Positions 1-9,770 of a stretch of DNA of 64,000 nt are shown piece by piece (the stretch's first letter is position 1; every line of letters begins with the position of its first letter). Source of the stretch: Lucinisca nassula (taxonomy: Eukaryota; Mollusca; Bivalvia; Lucinida; Lucinidae); assembly GCA_963580285.1 (NCBI GenBank), contig OY757024.1, positions 126,294,045-126,358,044 of the forward strand, read 5' to 3'. Made by a program: the position numbers and the translations under genes. The notes below the pieces were generated by a model. The model made no database searches and was not told the origin of the DNA. It saw only the letters and a program-made list of their open reading frames with translations.

Positions 1-440
1 CCGCCCTGGAACGGTCAGTGGAAGATTTCCACCGGGGGGTTTAAATCGATTTTACGGGGCCACAATCCTCGCCCTTACTTCCGTCGCGATTTAGACAAAC
101 AACCCGCCCAGCCCGCCCGAAGGCCCCCCAACCCACCAGCGCAACACCCCCGCGAACACAAAAAACAAAGAACCACAGAGGCGAGACAACGGCGAGGACT
201 CGACAGCAAGAAACCACCGAAACGCCGGAGCAAAAGAAAACCAACAGCCAGACCCCGACGAGCCCGACCAGAGACAGAGCACCAGGCACCAACCAGCACC
301 ATCCCCCCAATTTTCAATAAGCCGTTACGTTGGAGCCGCCACAGAACCCGAGGCCCGACCCACCGGCGCGCAACCAAAGAGGGAAGTAAAGCCACAAACC
401 GCGACCGGGCCAACCACCACGCACGCAGCCCGCCGCAAGT
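1..440 (-). repeat. Fold-back arm, T-depleted (antisense copy of retroelement 3' end)
   Basis: The reverse complement of 325-440 matches the coding end and 3' UTR of the RT remnant at 1410-1535. That of 207-305 matches 3340-3436. Differences are almost all T to C on this strand. Bases 121-300 contain a single T. Bases 1-60 resemble the LINE 3' end at 58885-58930. Long minus-strand open frames here come from base composition and the repeat, and show no recognisable protein. Confidence 0.8.
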
Positions 441-1527
441 CTGTCTACTTACGATTTTTCCACTCTTTACACTACACTTCCTCATAATCTTATAAAAGAA
501 AAGCTTAATGATTTAATTGAATGGGCTTTTCACAGAGAAGATTCTCTCTATCTTGCATGTAATGTCAGAAATGCATTTTTCACTTCTAAAGAGCATAAGA
601 ATTATACACTTTGGTCATGTCAGAAAGTGTGTGATGCCCTCACCTTTCTACTTGACAATATTTATACTAGATTCGGTACTAAGTTATTTAGACAAATTGT
701 GGGTATTCCGATGGGTACTAATTGCGCTCCTCTTGTGGCTGATCTGTTCTTGTATTGTTATGAAAGAGACTTCATTTTGTCGCTTTCCATTGATAACCAA
801 TCTGAAATTATTGAAGCTTTTAGCTCCACTTCTAGATATTTAGATGATTTATTAAATATTGATAATACCTATTTTGATCAGTCAGATTTACCCCCCAGAA
901 CTCCAGTTAAATAAAGCAAATTCTTCTGATACCGAGGCCCCGTTTTTGGATTTACATCTATCTATTGTAGATGGATTTGTTTCGTGCAAAATTTATGATA
1001 AACGCGATGACTTTGATTTTGAGATTGTAAATTTTCCTTTTTTGGATGGTGATGTTCCTCGTGCGCCATCCTATGGCGTTTATATTTCGCAATTAATTCG
1101 ATTTGCTAGAGTGTGTAGTCATGTAACTGACTTCAACACTCGTAATAAATTATTAATGGCTAAACTCCTTAATCAGGGTTATCAGTACCATAAACTGCGC
1201 AAGGCCTTTTCAAAATTTTATAGACGCCATTCTGATTTAATTTCAAAATTCAATATTGGACTTAAATCTCTTCTGCAACAAGGTCTATCGGAACTCGAAT
1301 TTTATGGTGACTTAGTATATAAATTCAGAAAAATATATAACCGCAATGACTTCAGCACCCAATTTCGTAAAATCATTCTTCGATATAAAAAGATTGGGTA
1401 CAACATGGATGTTATACGACAGACTGCATGCATGGTAGTTAACCCAATCACGGTTGGCAACTTTGCTTCCCTCTTTAATTGCACGCCGGTGGGTCAGGCC
1501 TCAGATTCTATGACGGCTCCAACGTAA
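441..1527 (+). pseudogene. Reverse transcriptase remnant, Penelope-like
   Basis: The translation starts at STYDFSTLYTTLP (truncated 5') and runs through the RT core: GIPMGTNCAPLVADLFLYCY near 700-765, then RYLDDLL (catalytic Asp pair) near 834-855. A one-base frameshift near 885-900, at a run of six C, moves the frame. It continues as IYPPELQLNK, APFLDLHL, YDKRDDF and YGVYISQLIRFAR to TAA at 1525. The GIPMGTNCAPL type with thumb segment NFPFL is common in aquatic invertebrate Penelope-like elements; that clade call is inference. No GIY-YIG endonuclease is visible. It is non-functional as it stands. Confidence 0.75.
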
Positions 1528-1866
1528 AGGCTTATTGAGAATTAGAGAGATCTAATTCAAGGTAATGTTGGTTGGTGCCTAGACTTGCCCAAGTCCCTAC
1601 ATTTACATTTTTTTTTATTTTTATATGAAAGTCCCTTTAAACCAAAAATATAGTAAAAGTCTCTTTAGTCTTCATCGCTGAGTGTAGGGACTTGTATACT
1701 CTGAAAATTATCCGACCAGCTTCCAGCTTGATGTAACAGGATCTCCCACTTGGTGATAAGAGCAAATTAGCCTCTGCAGTTAAATGTTTACTTAATAAAT
1801 AACACCCACCTGCGTCTGTCAGTGAAAGGGAGGAAAATTCTAGTATTTTGTAGATTTTTGTTTCAT

Positions 1867-1950
1867 TTTGTTTGATTTGAGGTTTAATGCCCCTGTCAAC
1901 ACTGTATAGGTCAATTTGGGGATGTTGCTTTCTTTGTGTTGGGACCTAAA
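1867..1950 (-). repeat. SINE-like fragment, (TTTG) tail end
   Basis: It matches the tail portion of the family seen complete at 45293-45588 (tttgatttgaggtttaatg, cccctgtcaacactgtatag). Confidence 0.65.
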
Positions 1951-2231
1951 ACTTGTTCGAGACAGTGGTAGTTCCTGCCATCGAGTGTTGAATTTAATGA
2001 GGATGATTTCGGCATAACTTTCAGTCCTCTATTTAATTTATATATTTTGTGTGTGCTCATTAGAATCAACTCGTGAGTACACACAAAATAATTTTTCCAG
2101 ATAAAATACGCCAAATCCCCATAACTATCCCTAAATATTTGTCATATGGATATGTGTGAAGAATTTCTCAGGTACTCAAGAGCGAGTTCGAAAACGAGCT
2201 ATTGGTGTTCGAGCCATTGAGGTATCATTAT

Positions 2232-2410
2232 ACAGTCAAACCGGTCATAGTGGCCACCTCTATTAAGCAAGCAAACTGTCTTAAGCAAGCAATCATTCAA
2301 ATCCCGAAAAAGGCGAATGCATTAATATCAACCTGTATTAAGCAAACACCTGTCTTAAGCAAGCACATTTTGATCATTCCTAAGGTGCTTGCTTAACACA
2401 GTTGGACTGT
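2232..2410. mobile_element. Small MITE with ACAGTC ends
   Basis: The left end is ACAGTCAAAC and the right end is the complement of ACAGTCCAAC, with internal short repeats of aagcaagcaa. Ends of this type suggest a pogo/Tc1-like origin. Confidence 0.5.
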
Positions 2411-2579
2411 AATTGTTTTTGCACTGGTTTTTATAGAAAAAAAAGGTAAGCAAGCAGCATAATTTCATTATCCTGGCATAATTAATTAGTTAATAAGATG
2501 TGTAATTGCAGAATCCTTTCAACATTATCTTAACAGGAGAAACCATTGAGAAAAGTGGCATTTACAAGGGTTTACATAA

Positions 2580-2675
2580 TGTTCTTATTTCTGCTCAGTA
2601 GTAAAGATTGTGGGTTGTCTTTAGAACCGCCTCTAACAAGCAACCACAATCTATGTTTGAAGCAGAAATAAAGAA
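2580..2675. repeat. Palindromic MITE, family Pal-A
   Basis: Inverted arms are built on cttatttctgct ... agcagaaataa with a central ccgcc/ggcgg-type stem; this copy is imperfect. Confidence 0.6.
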
Positions 2676-2837
2676 AAACGATACGAGGGCTACTAACTTC
2701 TGAACTTAATGTCTTCATCAGCGACACTAGTTTTTACCATGATCATCCTCTAAACATGTCCATGCAATGAAAACCCTTGTTAATCCCACTTTATATAGAG
2801 TAAAGCGGGGTTTACCTGGCTAGTCATTTTGTAATTT

Positions 2838-2965
2838 CTGCCCTAAAACATAGATTTTGGGTACCCATTAGAATCCGTTACACATAGATTGTGGGTACTC
2901 ATTAGAACCGCCTCATTGAATCGGTTGTAACGAGTTCCAACAATCTATGTTTTGAGCAGAAATAA
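2838..2965. repeat. Palindromic MITE, family Pal-A
   Basis: It contains acatagattgtgggtactc, agaaccgcctcattgaatcg and an inverted arm ending in tgagcagaaataag. Confidence 0.65.
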
Positions 2966-3339
2966 GATAAATTCTGATTAACGCCATTGTTGGAGCCTTC
3001 TAATATAGCTTAGGCATGTTATAGTAATGGTGAATAAAAGATTAAAATTGAAACTTCTTTTTTTAAAACCCTTTGCCTTCATGTGGTTTTCCCCCACTAA
3101 TGTAAATAAATCATGATAACAAGCTATGGAGCCTGTCAGTGAAAATTTATATAAACAAGCTTCTCACCCATATCTGACAATCATCTATAGGAAAGGTGAA
3201 TGAGTTCTTTCAATGTTTACAAGTCTGTTAATTTCACAATTTTCATAAAAGACTGTTACTAGTATTGCTTTTTCATTTTTTTTTTGTAAACAATTATTTC
3301 TACAATGGACACCTAATTAACGGACTTGGGCAAGTCTAG

Positions 3340-4255
3340 TTGGTGCCTGATGCTCTGTCTCTGGTCGGGCCCATCGGAGTCTAACTGTTGGTTTTCTTTT
3401 GCTCCAGCATTTCAGTGGTTTCTTGCTGGCGGTTTACTTATGGTGTTGTTTGTTACTTACTGTGTGTATCACTTGTGTCTTGTTATTTTGGATGGCCATA
3501 TGGCCATTTTGTGGGAAAGTAACTGTCCTTATGGCCTTCCTTTGTTTAGGTTTCCATTATGGTTTGATCGCTTAATGTTTGTGTTTCTTTCCCTTTGGTG
3601 TCTTTGATGGGTGGAGTAAGTTAATTGTATCGATTCCTGATCTTTGTTTTACTTCTACTTTGAACTCCTCTGCAGTCTTGGCATTCACCGCAGAAGATGG
3701 AAGACAATTCCACTCAGGAATAGTTCTAGGGAAGAAAGAGTTTTTCAGGGCATTACTGTAGGACTGGTACCTACGATACTGTGAGTTATTTGCTCTTGAT
3801 GCCCTTGTCCGGGTAGACACTGTTGCAGGGGTCAAATACCTATCTTTGTTAATTGATACTGTACCAGAATGTATCTTGTAGAAGAAGGTTAAGGAGGACT
3901 GCTCACGACGGGTCTCCAGGGATGGCCACTCTAGCTCATCAAGCATGTCACGGACGCTACTTCTATTTCGCCATCGTCTGCAGGTCCATCGAGCAACTGT
4001 CCTCTGCACCTTCTCCACCTGCTGAATCTGAGTTTTAACATATGGATGCCAAATGGGTGATGCATATTCAAGCTGAGGGCGAACCAATGTTTTATATGCA
4101 ACATCCTTTGTCTGCCGAGGTGCAAAAGCCAAATTACGTCTAAGGAATCCTAAGGTCCTAGTTGCTTTAGATGTTATTTCAGAGATATGTTGACCCCAAT
4201 CGAGATCGTCACTGATGGTGATACCAAGATATTTAGCGGAATGAACTTGCTCCAG
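3340..4255 (-). pseudogene. LINE (Jockey/CR1-like) 3' end, antisense
   Basis: The minus-strand frame from about 4250 to 3572 encodes the RT C-terminal region: HSAKYLGITISDDLDWGQHI, TLGFLRRNLAFAPRQTK, LVRPQLEYASPIW, then SFFPRTIPEWNCLPSSAV and a stop at 3572. This is the usual Jockey/CR1 thumb and C-terminal block. The element is 5'-truncated near 4255, so the catalytic FADD part is absent. The 3' UTR runs to about 3340, and a second copy of this end lies at 58635-58930. Confidence 0.85.
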
Positions 4256-4289
4256 AATTGTCCGAGAATTGTCCAGGAAATGGCCGGGA

Positions 4290-4440
4290 ATTATCCGGGA
4301 AATGGGGGTGGGGGGGGGGGTAGTGGTGCGTTATCCCTAATATCTCCACTTCGGGTGGTCAGAAATGAATAAAGTTAGTATCAAATAAAATTTTAAGCTC
4401 CATGCTAAAATTTATTAAATTTATTCCTACATGGTGCCAG
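4290..4440. repeat. Interspersed repeat with inverted copy at 11890-12000
   Basis: The stretch with gtggtgcgttatccctaat and tccacttcgggtggtcagaa recurs reverse-complemented upstream of agmatinase exon 1. Confidence 0.7.
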
Positions 4441-4469
4441 AAGTGACACATATTATGTAGAATTGTTTA

Positions 4470-4555
4470 ATTTTTCTTATTTCTTTCAACGGGGACTGTG
4501 GGTGCCCGTTGGAACCGCCTCAATGAGTCGGTTCTAACGAGTACCCATGGTGTGC
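4470..4555. repeat. Palindromic MITE, family Pal-A
   Basis: Shortened copy with gtgggtgcccgttggaaccg and the inverted arm cggttctaacgagtacccat. Confidence 0.55.
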
Positions 4556-5077
4556 GTTTTTGGACGGATTCCTTGTCCCCTTCTGCGTGTGCCTTTTTGT
4601 CTCTGATATGCATATGTGGGCCGGTGATTTAAGGGACCTTAAACACAATGGGTCAAGGTAACCCCGGTGGATTGGGGTTCATTAAATCAGTCCTAAAAAA
4701 AAAATAAAATAAAATAATATAATAGGTGAAAATGTCTCTCTCCGGTGGTGTCTGTGGGTGAAATGGAGAATGTTCGAAATACGTTTCCGTGATGTGGTTT
4801 TTGGCCTCTGTAGTTTTGTGTGTTTGTATGTGTGAATGTGTGTATTCTTTTTTCTGTCTGTTTATTTCTCCTTCCTCTGTACAACGATCTGTTTGCAAAG
4901 GGAGAGAAATATAGGGAAAATTTCCATTTCCGTATATTTACAACCATGTTATTACTGCGTAATACGCGACGCAACTTGATGTTTGACCCATGCATTACGA
5001 AAACCCGCCTATGTAAATATAATGGAAAAATTATCTACTGAAAACCGAACATTTTCTGATGAAAAATTGTGATATTT
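4556..5077. other. Intergenic, no gene seen
   Basis: AT-rich sequence with an A-run near 4696-4720. Open frames on both strands lack any recognisable protein feature. Confidence 0.5.
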
Positions 5078-5180
5078 TTTCTTGTGTCTGCTCCGAGCGT
5101 GGGCTGTGGGCCCGCGTAGGAGCCGCCTCGATGAGGCGGTTCTAGCGGGTACCCGCGGCCTGTGTCTTGCGGCGGAAATA
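5078..5180. repeat. Palindromic MITE, family Pal-A (GC-rich copy)
   Basis: Arms around agccgcctcgatgaggcggt with gcgggtacccgc on the right arm. Confidence 0.65.
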
Positions 5181-5412
5181 GGGAAGGTAAGGCATACCGA
5201 AATAAACCCCAGTTTTGCTATATAAAAGTGCGGTTAAAGACGGCCAAAATTATATAGGTGTGTTTCCGTAATGGTTTTCCGGCAGTATGATCGTACCTTG
5301 GCGATTTAACCCTTGTCCTGCTGAATATTCGATCGAGCCCCACCCATTTCTTATTTGGAACCAATCAGATAACTTGATGTGATTTATTCCTATAAATTCA
5401 TAAGGTGAATGT

Positions 5413-5479
5413 CAAACAGTGTAGATCCTGATCAGATTGCTTCTTTTGAAGCCATCTGATCTGGATCTACGCTGTTTAC
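5413..5479. repeat. Palindromic MITE, family Pal-B
   Basis: aaacagtgtagatcctgatc pairs with gatctggatctacgctgttt around a short loop. This is the conserved Pal-B pattern. Confidence 0.7.
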
Positions 5480-5810
5480 AAAGATAAGGCTTGTCGTGTA
5501 CGGCTGGATAGGGGTTAACGAGACCTCGCTGATTCTTCCGTGCTTTTCACTGAAGCATAGGGATTTCTTTACGAAATCTAAGCCGATATTGTCGTTTCAA
5601 ACAATTTTCTGTGATGTCGACTACATGACGCCTTGAAACTGTAAACTACAGTTAAAAGCATAAAAGAAACAGATAAATTGAATTTCTTTGATGTATGATT
5701 GGTATTTGATTCGCTTATACGCACGTTGTGGTGACCTGACTTGAGATTGGGATGCCAAGGACGATCTTGCAGTTGGTATATACTATATATATAAGCTCTC
5801 CCTCTTCTTT

Positions 5811-8581
5811 TTAGCTCACCTGTCACGTAGTGACAAGGTGAGCTTTTGTGATCACTTTTCGTCCGTCGTCCGTCGTCAGTGCGTGCGTGTGTGCGTGTGT
5901 GCGTGTGTGCGTAAACTTTTTCTTCAAATGACATCTCCTCCCAAACCACTGATCAGAATTTGACCAAACTTCACAGGAATGATCCTTAGGTGGTCCCCTT
6001 TCAAAGTTGTTCAAATGGTTCCGGTCCATTGCACATCTAGGTCACAGGAGCTAAAAATAGATTTTTTAAACGAAAACTTTAAAAATCTTCTTCTCTGAAA
6101 CCGCAAGGACCAGGTCTTCGATATTTGGTATGAAGCTTCATCTAGTGGACCTTTACCAAGATTGTTCAAATTATAGCCCTGGGGGCCAAAATGCCCCCGC
6201 CCGGGGGCCTTTGGTTTTACATAGGCTTATATAGGGAAAATCATTAAAAAATCTTCTCTAAAACCACAAGGCCCAGGTCTTTAATATTTGGTGTGAAGCT
6301 TTACCTGGTGGACCTTTACTAAGATTGTTCAAATTATAGCCTTGGGGCCAAAAATGCCCCCGCCCTGGGGGCCTTTGGTTTTACATAGGCTTATACAGGG
6401 AAAATCTTTAAAAATCTTCTTCTCTGAAACCGCAAGGCCCAGATCTTTGATATTTGGTCTGAAGCTTCATCTAGTGGACCTCTTTCAAGATTGTTCAAAT
6501 TATAGCCCTGGGGGCCAAAATACCCCCGCCCCGGGGCCCTATGGTTTTACATAGGCTTATATAGGGAAAATCATTAAAAAATCTTCTTCTCTGAAACCAC
6601 AAGGCCTAGGTCTTTAATATTTGGTGCGTAGCTTTACTTGGTGGACCTCTACTAAGATTATTCAAATTATAGCCTTGGGGCCAAAAATGCCCCACCCCCG
6701 GGGGCCTTTGGTTTAACATAGGCTTATACTGGGAAAATCTTTAAAAATCTTCTTCTCTGAAACCGCAAGGCCCAGATCTTTGATATTTGGTCTGAAGCCT
6801 CATCTAGTGGACCTCTACCAAGATTGTTCAAATTATAGCCCTGAGGGCCAAAATGCCCCAGCCCCGGGGGCCTTTGGTTTTACATAGGCTTATATAGGGA
6901 AAATCATTAAAAAATCTTCTTCTCTGAAACCACAAGGCCCAGGTCTTTAATATTTGGTGCGAAGCTTTACTTGGTGGACCTCTACTAAGATTATTCAAAT
7001 TATAGCCTTGGGGCCAAAAATGCCCTTGAAGGAAATTGCTCTTAAAGGAACTCATTTTTGATTTTTATTATATAGGGAAAATCATTAAAAAATCTTCTTC
7101 TCTGAAACCACAAGGCCCAGGTCTTTAATATTTGGTGTGAAGCTTTACCTGGTGGACCTCTACTAAGATTGTTCAAATTATAGCCTTGGGGCCAAAAATG
7201 CCCCCGCCCTGGGGGCCTTGGGTTTTACATAGGCTTATACTGGGAAAATCTTTAAAAATCTTCTTCTCTGAAACCGCAAGGCCAAGATCTTTGAAATTTG
7301 GTCTGAAGCTTCATCTAGTGGACCTCTTTCAAGATTGTTCAAATTATAGCCCTGGGGGCCAAAATACCCCCGCCCCGGGGGCCTATGGTTTTACATAGGC
7401 TTATATAGGGAAAATCATTAAAAATCTTCTTCTCTGAAACCACAAGGCCCAGGTCTTTAATATTTGTGCGAAGCTTTACTTGGTGGACCTCTACTAAGAT
7501 TGTTCAAATTATAGCCTTGGGGCCAAAAATGCCCCGCCCCCGGGGGCCTTTGGTTTTACATAGGCTTATACTGGGAAAATCTTTAAAAATCTTCTTCTCT
7601 GAAACCGCAAGGCCCAGATCTTTGATATTTGGTCTGAAGCTTCATCTAGTGGACCTCTTTCAAGATTGTTCAAATTATAGCCCTGGGGGCCAAAATGCCC
7701 CCGCCCCGGGGGCTTATAGTTTTACATAGGCTTATATAGGGAAAATCATTAAAAAATCTTCTTCTCTGAAACCACAAGGCCCAGGTCTTTAATATTTTGT
7801 GTGATGCTTTACCTGGTGGACCTCTACTTAGATTGTTCAGATTATAGCCTTAGGGCCAAAAATGCCCCCGCCCCGGGGGCCTATGGTTTTACATAGGCTT
7901 ATACAGGGAAAATCTTTAAAAATCTTCTTCTCTGAAACCGCAAGGACCAGATCTTTGATATTTGGTATGAAGCTTCATCTAGTGGACCTCTAACAAGATT
8001 GTTCAAATTATAGCCCTGGGGGCCGCAATGCCCCCGCCCTTTGGGCCTATGGTTTTACATAGGCTTATATAGGGAAAATCATAAAAAAAATCTTCTCTGA
8101 AACCACAAGGCCCAGGTCTTTAATATTTGTTGTGACGCTTTACCTGGTGGACCTTTACTAAGATTGTTCAAATTATAGCCTTGGGGCCAAAAGTGCCCCC
8201 GCCCGGGGGGCCTTTGGTTCTACATAGGCTTATACAGGGAAAATCTTTAAAAATCTTGTTCTCTGAAACCGCAAGGCCCAGATCTTTGGTATTTGGTGTG
8301 AAGCTTCATCTAGTGGACCTCTTTCAAGATTGTTCAAATTATAGCCCTGGGGCCAAAAATGCCCCCACCCCAGGACCCTTTGGTTTTTCATAGGCTTATA
8401 TAGGGAAAACCTTTAAAAATCTTCTTGTCTGAAACCAGAAGGTCCAGGTCTTTGATATTTGGTATGAAGCTTCATCTAGTGGACCATTTCCAAGTGTGTT
8501 TAAATTATAGCCATCGGGCATAGAATATACTGGAGACACTAATTCTCAGGTGAGCGATTCAGGGCCCTCTGGGCCCTCTTG
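5811..8581 (+). mobile_element. Helitron/Helentron-like element A with 165-bp tandem array
   Basis: The 5' end TTAGCTCACC begins a hairpin (5813-5844) with a GTA loop, followed by a cgtccgtcgtccgtcgtc tract at about 5859-5878. Fourteen tandem monomers of 164-178 bp follow (about 6070-8480). Two monomer types alternate (ending atataggg/catt and ataca/actggg/cttt), making a ~330-bp dimer. The 3' end has AGGTGAGC, complementary to the 5' GCTCACCT, then the hairpin AGGGCCC-TCT-GGGCCCT and CTTG before T. No coding capacity. Open frames inside the array repeat with the monomer and are not genes. Confidence 0.8.
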
Positions 8582-8879
8582 TTTCTATTATCTGAGCCGG
8601 TGCGTGACATTGCCTGAAGGGAGCCTTGAGAGATCACCGAAGAATCTGATCGGCCTGCACATCCGTGCAGTCTGATCTGAGTCTTCGCTGAATACATGTA
8701 CCTGTTGTATGAAACGTTTTATGAAAAGAGAAATAAGCAAAGGGTCACGACATGCTGGGAGGGCGCACAGGCAATTTTGAGATTCTGCTTGCCGCACTGG
8801 TTGTTCTACTATAGGTTTTGTCATGCGCCGGTGACACCGGCTCATTATTTAGTAACTAAGGGAGGTAAATAGGGAAGAA
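8582..8879. other. Unassigned spacer
   Basis: No gene is seen. It contains a weak inverted motif (gccggtg near 8594 and caccggc near 8835). Confidence 0.4.
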
Positions 8880-9770
8880 TATCCTCTGAATATGGTTTCG
8901 AATTGCCTTCCTTTTAATTCAGCAGAAATGCACAAAAGACAGCTGAGTTTCCTGTATGCTGCCATTACCAGTGAAAACCAATGTCTACAGAAAGTTATTC
9001 AGCGACAACTGGCTTGTGCTTTTGATATAGCGAACAGTTTCTTTAACATAATTTCACAAGTTCTTGAAAAGTATGATTTACCAACTGTGAGTCAGTTACT
9101 CACCTCAAGTACCAGTAAGCTGCAGTGGAAAACTACTTGCAATAAGGCTATAGGACAATTCTGGACAGAACAATACATAAATGACATTAAAACGAAGAAA
9201 ACATTGAAATTTCTTAACATAAAAACTTTACGTACGGGGATCACCCATTCAGTATGGAGTAGCATCGAGTCTGAAGCTGAAGTGAAGAAATGTGTTATCA
9301 AAGCAAGAGTATTAACTGGTGTTTACATCCTGCAGTCCAACAGACACACGTTCAGTGGTGGAGCTGTTGATCCAGCTTGTCAGTTTTGCCGACTCGAAAA
9401 CGAGGATATATACCATATGGCGACACGATGTCCAGCCTATCACGACATTCGGGTAGCTACGATACGCCGACTGAGGCAGATAGTTTTGGAGCAGTGCAGC
9501 ACTGACGAATGGAGAAGCCATTTCTGTAATTGGGACACTATCCTAAAGGTGTTGATGTGTCCGGATTGTGTTACGCCCCTGGTGCCAGGACTGTCAGTGT
9601 CAATCGTCTGTATCGAGAGACTTGCCAGAACTTTTTTTATAAGCTACATCTAAAAAGACTAAGATTATGTAAACAACGAGAATGATGGCTGTCAACACCC
9701 GAACGCTTTTACAATTAGTTAGATTTTAGACTTTAGTAAATTTGTCGTTTAACGTTTACGTCCGGTGGAC
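8880..9770 (+). pseudogene. LINE 3' fragment 1 (C-terminal domain with zinc motif)
   Basis: The frame 8892-9653 encodes the C-terminal third of a LINE protein closely related to the neighbour at 9770-11471 (shared AEMHKRQLSF, TGVYILQSNRHTF and a CQFC-x8-H-x4-C type zinc knuckle). The RT core is missing, so it is 5'-truncated. The 3' UTR runs to about 9770, where gacggtgctcctgaaag resembles the second element's UTR near 11580. Confidence 0.75.

Larger units (their letters stand above)
1579..3339. mobile_element. TIR DNA transposon, non-autonomous, 7-bp TSD
   Basis: It has perfect 18-bp terminal inverted repeats, CTAGACTTGCCCAAGTCC at the left and its complement at the right. It is flanked by the direct repeat TTGGTGC (1572-1578 and 3340-3346). 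The empty site is visible in the left-edge fold-back arm near 281-300, where the same host repeat is uninterrupted. No transposase-like frame is present. It contains nested repeats at 1867-1950, 2232-2410, 2580-2675 and 2838-2965. Superfamily unassigned. Confidence 0.8.

Noticed and set aside
97..440. Diversity-generating retroelement (adenine mutagenesis) as the cause of the A-to-G pattern
   Set aside because: Those systems replace A by any base. Here A becomes G almost only, and no template/variable repeat pair or accessory gene is present.
97..440. CpG decay as the cause of the difference between the arms
   Set aside because: CpG decay would hit C and G on both strands, and many changed sites are not in CpG. 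The T-free arm is also the compositionally abnormal one.
41..485. Long minus-strand open frames rich in Trp, Gly and Val
   Set aside because: They arise from the T-depleted fold-back arm, which removes stop codons on the other strand. The sequence is a repeat copy and no family is recognisable.
6342..8393. Several open frames of about 70 codons in element A
   Set aside because: They recur with the tandem monomer, and the proteins are repeat translations.
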